DNA from: Acheta domesticus
Taxonomy: Eukaryota > Arthropoda > Insecta > Orthoptera > Gryllidae
Assembly: GCA_031308135.1 (NCBI GenBank)
Contig: JAHLJT010000631.1
Coordinates: 152,641,425 to 152,705,424, forward strand
Direction of reading: 5' to 3'
Length of the DNA stretch: 64,000 nt
The stretch's first letter is position 1. Every line of letters begins with the position of its first letter. Below are positions 54,966 to 64,000 of the stretch, piece by piece. The notes under the pieces were generated by a model, which worked only from the letters and a program-made list of their open reading frames with translations, did not search any database and was not told the DNA's origin. Both the position numbers and the translations under genes were made by a program.

Positions 54966-56580
54966 ACTTTCCCGTATACGTACGTATACACGGAGTGATA
55001 TATGTAGTATAGGGAAAGTTATGTAATGCTGCGCGAAAAAATGGCCAATTTTCGGCGGAAAAAAATCAATTGCCGGGCCGTGAAAACGAAGAAGTGAATA
55101 AAACCAGTTGCTAAACTAAGAAAAAAAATCCCCCAACACGTGGTGTAGCCAGAAACCCTGTTTTCTAGGTCCTTGATACCGAAAAACCTATTGAAAGGAA
55201 AACGTCCGTCTGTCTGTCCGTCCGTCTGTCCGTCTGTCCGTCTGTCTGTCCGTCTGTGAACACTGCTAGCGCCTAAACCATAGGTATGATTTCTTCCAAA
55301 ATGGATATTCCCCGGTCGATCTGCTTCTAGTCAAAGCTTTGAGATTTTGAAAAAGATTCAAAATTTGGGGGTACTTTGGATGAAGCCCCCCGGGGATTTT
55401 CAAAATTTTCTCGAAAACGGCTCCAAAGTTTGCTTTAAATTTCTTGTATGAATAGAGTAAAAATACACTTATTTATATGGCATAGGTCCGATTTTCACGG
55501 ATAACTCTGAATTTTTGAAAATTGCAAAAGTTTAAAATTTTTACGGCATCTTTCTGGAACTACAAAATTGAAGATAGAGATTTTTCTTCAAATAAAATTT
55601 ATTCTGCATATTGAGTTCTTTCATAAAGGTCATGTAATTGTTTTTCAAACTTTTAGTAGTTTTCGTGCAATATGTGCAATTTAAAAAGAATTACAAAAAT
55701 AAGATTTTCTCAAAAATGGCTCCTCATTTTTTATTTAAACTTTTAATAGGGATAGTGGTAAATGAGGTCTATCAGGTGACATAAAAGCCATATTGCTCTG
55801 TAGGTTGGGTTTTTCAAAAATTACAAAAATGTTAATTTTTTCACATGTTTCTCACGTCGATAATATTTACACTAGCGGCGATTTTTTTACATTATTATAT
55901 TAACGTGTACATGTGCTTTAGATAATATCCAGTAAAGTTTCTCGAGAACATAACCGTTTTCTGTGAAAAGTAGCTCAAAATTTCGCATTTTCAGAAATGC
56001 TCAAACGCCATTTTCTCATATACGGCTGCAAATTTTTTGTTCAAACTTTGTAACGGATAGTGCTAATTACACTCTTTAGTATAGCGTAAAGTTTATTTTG
56101 AGTCGTTTTTTTTGTTTTTTTCCAAAATTACATAATTATAAATTTTTTGAAAGATCTCTCACATCTTTAATATGCACATTACCAGCAATTTGTAAACATT
56201 ATTATATTTGTGAGTGTAAGTGCTTAAAATAACATCAAATAAAGTATTTTGAAAACTGAAAAATTTTCTGTGAAAATGAGCTTCAAATTTTGCATTTTTA
56301 GTAGCGCTAAAACGCAATTTTGTTTAAAACGGCACATAATTGTTAAAAGAAAATTGACATTTAGGACTAGGTTTTGGTGTTCTTTAATATTATAAAATTA
56401 ATATTTCCGTTCTACCAAGGAAACCGAAAAAATTAAGAAAATGACAAAAAAATGTACTTTTGGCGGTGATAGATGGTAGCTGGCAAGAAAGAGTATGTTG
56501 CAATTCGGAATAGCTAGCGAAGACCCAAGGAAATAGAAAACTAATACGGGAAAGTCTGTGCCATCCTGTAGAACCACTAG
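54966..56580 (+). repeat. HINE-A repeat, best full-length copy
   Basis: About 1.6 kb. The 5' subterminal repeat actttcccgtatac (54966 on) faces gtatagggaaagt (about 55008-55020) as a hairpin. The order then is the 'gctgcgcgaaaa' block, a (gtcy)n tract at 55204-55258, 'ctagcgcctaaaccat', 'gggggtactttggatgaagcc', 'ctggaactacaaaattgaag', 'cgataatatttacactagcgg', 'tggcggtgatagatggtagc', and the 3' end aatacgggaaagtctgtgcc followed by atcctgtagaaccactag, then T. The 3' atacgggaaagt complements the 5' actttcccgtat exactly. No ORF. Matched subterminal repeats, a GTCY tract and a CTAG end are features reported for Helentron-associated DINE-type elements. Confidence 0.85.
55204..55258 (+). repeat. (GTCY)n microsatellite inside HINE-A
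   Basis: gtccgtctgtctgtccgtcc and onward, about 13 tetramers. Other copies have 3-8 units at the same site. Confidence 0.92.
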
Positions 56581-57533
56581 TTCACTTTTGATCAGTGTCT
56601 GCTAACTCAATGCTCTCTGACGTCACAGAAATCTGCTTTCTTTCTCCTAGCTGAGCGTGGAGGAAAGGCGGAGCCCGACGCTGTGGCTAGCGCACAGTGC
56701 TCCAGTGATGGTACGGAAGTGGGGGAAAAAGGTTCGCTTGAACAATCCATAATTACGTTCCTAAATAGTAATTCTTATTTAGAATGTTTATGATTCAATA
56801 ACAATGTGAATAATTATATATGAGAACATTATGTAATAAGTAAGTTATTACATAACTCAAAGCAATATCCGACTTTTTATCAAAGGCAGTGTAATAACTC
56901 CATTCCATTCTTTTATAGAATTACAGTTTTGGAAAAGACGGTTTTAACGTTTTAGGACAATAATATTTTATATAATAGTATGTAATATAACGAATTAGTT
57001 CGATCTGAAACAATAATTAATGTTAAAAAATAGGTGCCGATAGGGGTTAGGTGAGAGAATTTTGACCTCAGGCTTGATTATTTTTGATGTACAGTTTTGT
57101 TTGAGAATGTTGTAAATCCTCGTGATTTTCAGAATATTTTCAATAATCTTTAATCTGCAAATTCCTTTATTCACCCCATTGCCATCTCTCTCAATTATCA
57201 GAATTAATTAAATTTTGCATATTTATCTGGGTCACAAAGTTCATAATGAAATGTACCAACAAAGTCTCGTCATGAACTATTACGAGATCGTTGACATCAT
57301 TCACCCAGGAAGGTTATAATCGTGACCCGTTCCAAATTTATAGTAAAATTTTGGGCGCCAGGAACAGGTTACGTTAATTAAAACCAATGCTTCCACAGCT
57401 AATTTAAACAAATGTATAAATGTCCGGCTAGCTGGGTCAATGGGTTCCGTTATAGATAATCGCTATCGTCTAGATAGCCGATTACTTGATCTGCCAACTG
57501 TACAGTATGACGAGGAATCTGAAAGTAAATAAT
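56581..57533. other. Unassigned DNA with a small GC patch
   Basis: gtggaggaaaggcggagccc at about 56658-56677 is locally GC-rich; the rest is AT-rich. 'cgtctagatagcc' at 57466 recalls the ctagatagc motifs near 30588. Confidence 0.35.
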
Positions 57534-57602
57534 TCTATACTACTAAATAATTATACTACTACTAAATAATTCTATACTACTAAATAATTCTAACTACTTA
57601 AC
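57534..57602 (+). repeat. Tandem repeat, tactactaaataattc unit
   Basis: Four imperfect copies of a 15-20-bp unit (ctatactactaaataatt…). Confidence 0.85.
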
Positions 57603-57715
57603 AATTGTGATTGTCCAAATGAAAATCTTTTCATTTCCAAAAGAAAAATTCAACAATTTATTTAACAATTTTGACAATTGTTCTAGGTCATGACCTTTTT
57701 AAATAAAACTTTTGT

Positions 57716-58540
57716 ACTGCAGTACTTATCTAACGTCTTGATCGACGACGGTCCGCAGTATCTTCCCACTTGAATGCAGATGATCCCAAGTCCTGCTTCT
57801 TTTCTACTAGTCTTGCGCCGCTGCCGACGCATCCAGCCCTCACTGCCTAGAATATCTACCGGTTCTTACTTGATATTCAGAGTTCCTAGTCTTCCCCAAC
57901 TAGTGGTAAAATGTTAAAGTCCAACACCGCAATATAAAAGAAACTTTCCAAGTCCTACGCGAATTCACTTCTGCACATTAACTTTCAGAGTCCGAAAAAA
58001 CTATTAAGTCTCACTCAAAACTTACAAGTCCCGCTTCACTAATATTATCCTCGCGAGAGATCTGTACTACTCGACGACCTCTATCAGAATGTCTAGTTCT
58101 GCACCGTTCTTCCGCCCTCAACGCTTCGGTATCCGTCCTTCGTTCCTCTTTTTTAAAACAAAAGGACAAAATTTGACAGTCTATTCTCCCTTAGCCAATC
58201 CATCCATCTCTTATCAAACCAAGTAGCCACGCCCTCGACAGCCATTCCTTTTCAGACCAATCCCACATTATTTTATCTGTCTATCTAGCTAGCACCCCCA
58301 CCTATTCAACGCCTGAGTGCAGTTTATTTACCTTGCCAACCACTATGCCGGCGTTGCTAAGGCTATTTGCAGGCGTTGCTAAGGCTATCGCCATTTGCAG
58401 ACCCTTTTATCCAACCCATTTACAGCAAATGTTATTGAAAAAAAATATATAATATTTTGGTATATCACAATAATGCTTCTGTAGGTTGGACTTTTAAACA
58501 TACTGCAGTCCTTTCGAACGCACTAAACACTTCGCCATTG
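57716..58540 (-). other. LTR- or promoter-like block, low confidence
   Basis: This stretch of more balanced composition has no frame and on the minus strand reads as U3/R/U5-like non-coding DNA (…gatacc gaagcgttgagggcgg…, ending …gatcaagacgttagataag). A 17-bp unit ggcgttgctaaggctat is repeated at 58350-58366 and 58372-58388. No TG…CA ends, second copy or adjoining pol was found. It could be a solo LTR or a non-coding exon. Confidence 0.25.
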
Positions 58541-58599
58541 TTCTAGTATCTATAAAAGGAAACCTTTCTTCCTAGCAAATCTAAAATTAACTGCTGCAG

Positions 58600-58770
58600 A
58601 TGTTTTCCCACTCATGTTGCCTGAAACAACGGCAAAGGCCCACTGCCAAGACTTTCGCCAGGGGCGACCGCCGTCTGCCCCTCCCTCTTTCCCCCTTTGC
58701 TCGGGCTCCTTCTCCGAGCGCCTTATCTCGGAGAGCAAAGCTGCTCCGACGTCATTCCATGTCCAGTTGG
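58600..58770. other. GC-rich islet
   Basis: Moderately GC-rich patch with overlapping frames in three directions. No domain was recognised. Confidence 0.4.
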
Positions 58771-59144
58771 CAATCGCTGCTTTTGTTGATGAGTGGAGCA
58801 TACACGATTATGGTGCTCTTTGAGAAACGAATATGGCAGGAAGCATTGATTTTTGAACTTGAAAACATGTGTACGACATGGAAAGTAATGGAAAACCACC
58901 ACGTATTTCATAATACCATCTGCATCGACATTAACTCATAACTGCGTAGTGGTTGGTAGCCGATCACTACATCACGTTCTCCCTCTGACCTTTGAATGGT
59001 GGCAACAAGGGACCTCCATTACGTTTTAATAATTTTGTAAATAGGACCATCTGTACGTTATCCTTTAAAATAATACTTTGATTATTAATGTAAACTTGAC
59101 CGAGGAATCCGATATCAGAGGTATTTCACTCCATTTCTGGCACG

Positions 59145-59320
59145 CAGAGGCATATCTACGGTACGGCAGACATGGCACGTGCCATGGGCGCCATTCACAA
59201 AGGGCGCTATTTAGAGTATACCCGTTGAAACAAATAACAACAACCCTTATTTGAAGTATCCAGACGGGGGCACAAATTCTATGCGTGTCATGGGCGCATG
59301 ATTACCTAGATACGCCTCTG
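59145..59320. mobile_element. hAT-type MITE with 8-bp target duplication
   Basis: Ends are cagaggcatatctacggta (59145 on) and tacctagatacgcctctg (to 59320), an inverted pair with two or three differences. The flanking 8-bp ctggcacg is exact on both sides (59137-59144, 59321-59328). CAGnG ends and an 8-bp duplication indicate the hAT group. 176 bp, non-coding. The inner 'tgccatgggcgcc' and 'catgggcgcatg' are also roughly mirrored. Confidence 0.9.
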
Positions 59321-59332
59321 CTGGCACGAAAG

Positions 59333-59640
59333 AAGCCGCGGTGGCTTAGTGGTAGGGCATTGGCTTCTTGACCTGAAGAATCCATGTCCTTTTCTCGGAG
59401 TAGGTTGGGATTCTTGTCTGGTGATTTTCATTTAGGGCGGCTCTGTCTCCTTTCCGAGTGAGTATCAGGATCTTTCCTAGGGGTGAAGGAGGCCGGAGCG
59501 TTGTGCTCGCCACACCACCTCCCCCGTGTGCTGACGGCAACGAATAGGTAGAGCCCTACCTTCACCTCCCCTTTCGGCCACATCGCGTGTAATTGCACAG
59601 GGTTACCCTTACCTTTATCCTTTTACTGACACAAAAACTA
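59333..59640 (+). mobile_element. tRNA-derived SINE
   Basis: gccgcggtggcttagtggta begins a tRNA-like head with a clear A box (tggcttagtggtag, 59342-59355). The B-box region near 59375-59395 (gaagaatccatgtcc) is worn. The body includes 'tctcctttccgagtgagtatcagg', 'caccacctcccccgtgtgctgacgg' and 'cagggttacccttacc'. It lies 5 bp from the hAT MITE's duplicated target. Confidence 0.7.
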
Positions 59641-59788
59641 GTGCGAAGTTCCGTACATCGTCTCTTGTCTAATTCTATGCAAATAAATATCACTCTCTAG
59701 ATATTGAGAATTGAATGATGGAACTTGAACTGGATGTTGTCGTTGAAGTTGGAATGCTCCGAATAGAGCATTCATTTGCAGTGTCTTA

Positions 59789-59943
59789 GGGGTCATCAAT
59801 AAATTACGTAACGCTAAAGAGGAAAGGAGGGGGTCTGAGGCAGCGTTACGCTGCGTTACATAGAGATAGGTAAGTGCGTTACCAGGGGGAGTGAGGTATT
59901 GAAAATACTCGAAATTTGCGTTACGTAATTTGTGGACAAACCC
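59789..59943. mobile_element. MITE with TTA target duplication, copy 2
   Basis: TTA at 59786-59788 and 59944-59946 flanks ggggtcatcaataaattacg…cgtaatttgtggacaaaccc. The inverted ends (about 26 bp) share taaattacgtaacgc. A 3-bp TTA duplication suits PIF/Harbinger-type MITEs. 155 bp, non-coding. Same family as 40474-40637. Confidence 0.82.
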
Positions 59944-59949
59944 TTAGCC

Positions 59950-60480
59950 TAAAAGGTGTATATCGGAGAACTGACAAATTCGACAAATATATTTGTTTTA
60001 AATGTTCATTAGTTTATAATTCATGAGATACACCTCATTTCGTTATTTGTTAGGTATTTGTAAATAGTAAAATATGGCCTTCTTGTTCAGGAATAATGTA
60101 CAGTACCACAAACATTACTAAATTAAAAAAAAACATAAATTAAAGTGGTTGGTTACAAAAGAAGTGCGCGATTGATAGGTCTTCACGAGATTGATAAGTC
60201 ATTGAAAAAATCATTTTACGCACTTCATATAAAAATACCCATTAAGTTGGCAAACATCACTCAAATGTAAATTGAAAAGTAATTGATTAAAAGCAAATTA
60301 TATAGTAGTAACTTTTATTACCAAGTTAATAATGTTAATAATGTTATTAACAAGTAATAACGTTACAAGATTGTTCATGCCATTGCATTTCAATATGAGA
60401 GAAATTATAGTTCGATTACTGAGGGTGTCGTAGAATGGAAGGGTTTGAGTCAGTCGCCCGCAGGCGTAGGGGATGAGCTG
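59950..60480. other. Nothing recognised
   Basis: AT-rich DNA with 'aataatgttaataatgttatt' short repeats near 60327-60350. Confidence 0.35.
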
Positions 60481-60840
60481 ATCTCGGCGTCCATCATCCA
60501 CCGTCCACCCTCCGTGTCTCCCCCCCCCCACCAAGGCGATGGGGTTCAGAGGCGACCTTCCGCCTAGGGGTGCACGCGCTCGCGGCTTGGTGGCTATAGG
60601 CAAATACCCGTCTCTTTAAGTGTTGAGTATAGCTCTGCATTCTGTGGAAAAACAATTGCCCGTAACCGACCGGCCACCTGCCACCTGGCAGTGGGCGTTC
60701 GGGCGCTCTTTGCTGCCGGTTGACCTTCGCTGATTTCGCAGCCGCCAGAGAAGTCCATCTCCTGGGATTACATTCCCTCCTTTCAATCAGTGTGTCTACG
60801 GATTCTATGAAAAATCTGACATTCATGACGTTCGCAGAGG
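60481..60840. other. GC-rich islet
   Basis: Contains ctcccccccccaccaagg and ccggccacctgccacctggc. The overlapping minus frames (101 and 110 codons) have no recognisable domain. Confidence 0.4.
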
Positions 60841-61319
60841 GAATTTTGACCGTGGGTATTAATAAAATTAATTAAAAATAAATTATAGTTTTCCTTCAGG
60901 AAATTCCTTCGGCTATCCTCCACCGGCTACTCTGGAATGATTACAATCAATACTGTATTGAATTAGAATGTAATATAATTCCCTGCCTATGTGTAATTAT
61001 AATGAGCTTTTACATAAACACTCCGGTCCATATTTGCATAATTAGATATTAGTGTCAAAAGTTTGTAATAAATATTTAGTTATTTTCTTTATTCAGAAAG
61101 GTCTGATAAGTTCACGCGCTATTTTCATGTTCATTTCCTAGTTGCTACTGATGCAATATGATTTCAATGCTATTCTCTCACCGCTAATTTTATTACAAGG
61201 TTAGTTGATGAATGTAAACGAAGAACGTGAGGATGGAACAGGTAGTTCAGGGAGTTTGAAAGATTTCTGAATTTTTATAACGCGTTGAAAACACTATGCG
61301 CGAGGGACCTAGTGCAGGG
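60841..61319. other. Nothing recognised
   Basis: AT-rich DNA. Confidence 0.35.
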
Positions 61320-61990
61320 CCGACCGACGGAAACTGACTGCTGGTCTTCGTTTGCCTGCTGGCTTCCCAGATTCACTAGTGTCTTTTCGGTCCAACTGCG
61401 AGCGCTCCCCGGCTAAGGTGTCATTCTTAGAATGTAGAGCTCTTGTTTTGAGTCCAGGGCCTTTCCTCCCAAGCCCTGCTTCCGGGCAGACGCCCCCACC
61501 ACGGAGCCGGCGGCCGCGCCTCTCGAAGCTGCCTCCGCTGCAGGCGACGCTTTGCGGCAGCCCCGGGCACCCGCCCCCGCCTGTTTCTTCTGCTGCGACT
61601 AAACATTTCCTCTTGCGTGCTTTTTTTTATCTACACAAGCGTAGCAAAACAAAAACAATTCGTGTTTCAGAGTGCTCGACACCGGTGAAGGGGACGTCCA
61701 CAACAATTCTTACAATGATAATAGCATGCCTTCAAAGAAATTGTTTAAATTATCCTGATGTGAATAATATCTCTCCGACTTTAAATTTTCCAGACAAAAG
61801 AGAATGAGATAGGATGCGGTGAATGTGCACCTTTGAAGCCACGGAACGTCAGGTGCGCAGTTGAAGCATCTAATGTAAGCGAGTGGCAAACAAGCGAAAC
61901 CCCAAGGACAAGAGCCGCGTGGAGACGGCCGCTTCTCGAGTCGAGGTAGCCTCGCCACTGCGCCTGCACTCGCAAATCCTTCAAGCGACA
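61320..61990. other. Two GC-rich islets
   Basis: 61320-61600 (gagccggcggccgcgcc…) and 61880-61985. A 151-codon plus frame from 61352 runs from the islet into AT-rich DNA and shows no domain. Confidence 0.4.
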
Positions 61991-62835
61991 GGGCAATTAA
62001 TTGTTTTTAAGTAATTTTCTTGGTCCTTTTAAATCTGCTTTGCATATAATCATAATTTGCAGTTTGTAACTTTAATCATCTTTGATAGATCAATAATATT
62101 TTAATGTTAGAATGTTATTTTCGGCTCTTATAATTTATCGTAACCAACGAGACTAAATCGGCTCGCTTTCGAGAGAAAATGGGGAACGACAACACAACCG
62201 CGTAGCGCCAAAGCCAAGCACAATGTCGTTATATTTATAACTAGCTGAATGTGGCGTTGCCGCCGCTGTAAACTACCTTCGGTTCTTTGACATCTTTTTT
62301 TTCTTTCTTCGGTTCAGAGTCCTCGTTGTCAGAGTCCTAGATGTTTTGTCAGCATTGCAAACTAACCACTCAAATTGTGCAATTACTTTGTGATATTGAG
62401 CACGATTTCTACCTTTGGCTTTTCTGAACTAAGGTAATATAATGGTTTCATAAAACTGACTTCGTCAAAAGTTATTTCAGAACGCTTTTCTTTCAATACG
62501 TCGAAGTACATACTTTTAAAATCAATTTGATAACCACATGACGTTGTCCACAACATTAATTTATCTGCTGCACCTCCGGGTCAGTTGGCTTATCTTGATT
62601 TCTCATATAACAATTATCGTCTTCTCGATATTCTTTGAAGACATAACACTGATCCCAGCGATCCCAGCCCAGACGCAGCGACCGGCTCGATGACACAGCT
62701 ATGCTCTTTACGGAGACTTGCAGCCAAGGTCTGATCCGGGCAACTCAATAGGACCACCACTTATACAGTTCATTTTCCATGAAAGGAAATTCTTCGTTTT
62801 TAGATTCTCATATTCTTTGTCTTTTTAAAGACATC
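61991..62835. other. Nothing recognised
   Basis: AT-rich DNA with no convincing frames. Confidence 0.35.
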
Positions 62836-63030
62836 TACTCTTCTTCGCCTTCGGCTTCCTCTTCGTCATCTTCGTCTTCATTTTCCTCTTCTTCTTCTTC
62901 GTCATCCTCTTCGCCGTCACCTTCGTCATCCTCTTCGTCTTCGTCATCTTCTTCGTCTTCTCCTTCGTCTTTTCCTTCCTTTTCATCTTCCTCTTCTTCC
63001 TCTTCATCTTATTCTTCGTCTTTCTCTTAG
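62836..63030 (-). repeat. Pyrimidine-rich triplet repeat; minus strand reads as an acidic tract
   Basis: A run of tct/tcg/tcc triplets about 195 bp long. One minus frame reads roughly 50 consecutive Glu/Asp/Gly codons and stops at TAG just after GEEE (near 62839). The other frames give Lys/Met or Ser runs. It could be an interrupted (TTC)n microsatellite or the 3' end of a retrocopied gene with an acidic tail; no upstream coding sequence was found on the minus strand, where stops occur before 63031. Confidence 0.6.
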
Positions 63031-64000
63031 TATTTCTCTTTACCTACTATTCACCAAGACTGCAGTGTCAAAACATGAAAAAACACGTTTTTGGAAATTT
63101 TTTAGAATTTTATGGCGGAATCTGAAAACAAATGAGCAGTTCCCCATCAGAAGACCGTGACGCGTCGAATGATACCTCCTATGTCTCGACTGGTGCACGG
63201 GAAGTGGTCTAACCGTGAGTGACTGAACCGCTCATCCGTGCGCACGCACACGAGGAGTTTACTCAAAAATACTCTGTGGGGATCTCGTACTTAATGAAGA
63301 TATAGTGACGCTTCCTTACGCGCGTCCAACGACGCCGACAGGCTACAGCCTTTGGGCTTCTCAATCACCATCCTTGAGTCTACACATTTTGTGCCACAGT
63401 ACTTTTTTGCGGAAACTTTTAACTTGGCATTTTTACGCTTCGCTACGCATGTCGAAGTTGGGTGACGAGGCTCCGACTCTCGGCCTACGACACAAAATAT
63501 TCTTCAACCTGTGCAACGAATGATTTCCAGTTGTCATTTTATGTAAAGACGTCCCCTCCTTCTCGCCACTCCTTCGCTTTCGTTCACTGATCTCGAGACG
63601 TGGGAGTCGACTCGTTACGGTTAGGAATAAGACCCTAACACGGTATAAGAAATCTAGGTGCGTTAACTAGCCGTTTTGGAGGCAGATTTTCCTGTACCAA
63701 TTTGAGGGTAGTTACTAGCTTCTCAGTGCGGTGCGCTGGACACGACTGAGGTGTGATTGCGATACGCGCATTTAGTATTCGCCGGTGTTTTCGTCGTATC
63801 AAGGGTCACTGCACACCCATAATCTAGAGGATATCAAGATAAAGGTATTGAAGTCATTTAAAACGTATTATACAGTGTAACGGAGGTGTTAAATTCATAA
63901 ATTAAACAAATTAAAATAATGCATGGATTTTCTGACATCCCAATTATACAATCTGCGTATGTTATGAAGAAACCCATCTTCGTAGTCGTCAGTGGCGGCT
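63031..64000. other. Unassigned DNA to the window end
   Basis: More GC-balanced than most of the window (63300-63640), with a 72-codon frame at 63305-63523 that matches nothing I know. No repeat was recognised. Confidence 0.35.

Noticed and set aside
62779..63030. Serine-rich plus-strand frame
   Set aside because: A translation of the pyrimidine triplet repeat.

Overview
The window looks like non-genic DNA from an arthropod nuclear genome, most likely an insect. It is AT-rich with short GC-rich patches. There is no operon structure, no rRNA or bona fide tRNA gene, no CRISPR array and no intact host protein-coding gene. No open frame exceeds about 180 codons, and every recognisable protein match is a broken mobile-element protein. 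The mix of TAA-targeting R4/Dong-type retrotransposons, piggyBac, mariner, Penelope-like, Helitron/Helentron, hAT MITE and tRNA-SINE relics fits an insect. I cannot name the order or species.

Layout. 1-8.3 kb: a Helentron-type repeat end, then two R4/Dong-like non-LTR relics head to tail, joined at a (TAA)n tract. The second is split by a 4.1-kb element with about 530-bp terminal inverted repeats, which itself holds a tRNA-SINE. 8.3-13 kb: unassigned DNA, then a decayed Ty3/gypsy pol region whose 3' part is duplicated as a large palindrome. 13-25.4 kb: unassigned AT-rich DNA, GC islets and several copies of one repeat family, called HINE-A here; one copy is split by a 1.0-kb piggyBac with intact ends. 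25.4-32.3 kb: a possible non-coding exon and intron leading into a decayed gene of an arthropod repeat-encoded protein family, split by Helitron copies (Hel-B), and on the other strand a second decayed repeat-encoded gene. 32.7-40.6 kb: dispersed repeat Rep-C, a mariner relic, a minus-strand piggyBac relic, a HINE-A copy, a foldback repeat, a tRNA-SINE and a MITE. 41-49.4 kb: HINE-A copies (one with a Penelope-like insertion and a 15-bp target duplication), Rep-C and Hel-B. 49.5-53.4 kb: a longer piggyBac relic split by a hammerhead-like fragment plus HINE-A, flanked by Hel-B. 53.7-64 kb: Rep-C, the longest HINE-A copy, GC islets, a hAT MITE with a perfect 8-bp target duplication, a tRNA-SINE, a TTA-flanked MITE and an acidic-codon simple repeat.

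The genes do not form a working pathway. What can be read is a nested insertion history: TA element into R4; piggyBac into HINE-A; Penelope-like into HINE-A; HINE-A and a hammerhead fragment into piggyBac; Hel-B into the repeat-encoded gene.

Most noteworthy are the HINE-A family with matched subterminal repeats and a GTCY tract; the exon-intron-like front end of the 25-30 kb gene; the long-TIR element with a Pol III-like box in each arm; and the hammerhead-like cores. All family names rest on motifs read by eye, with no database search.
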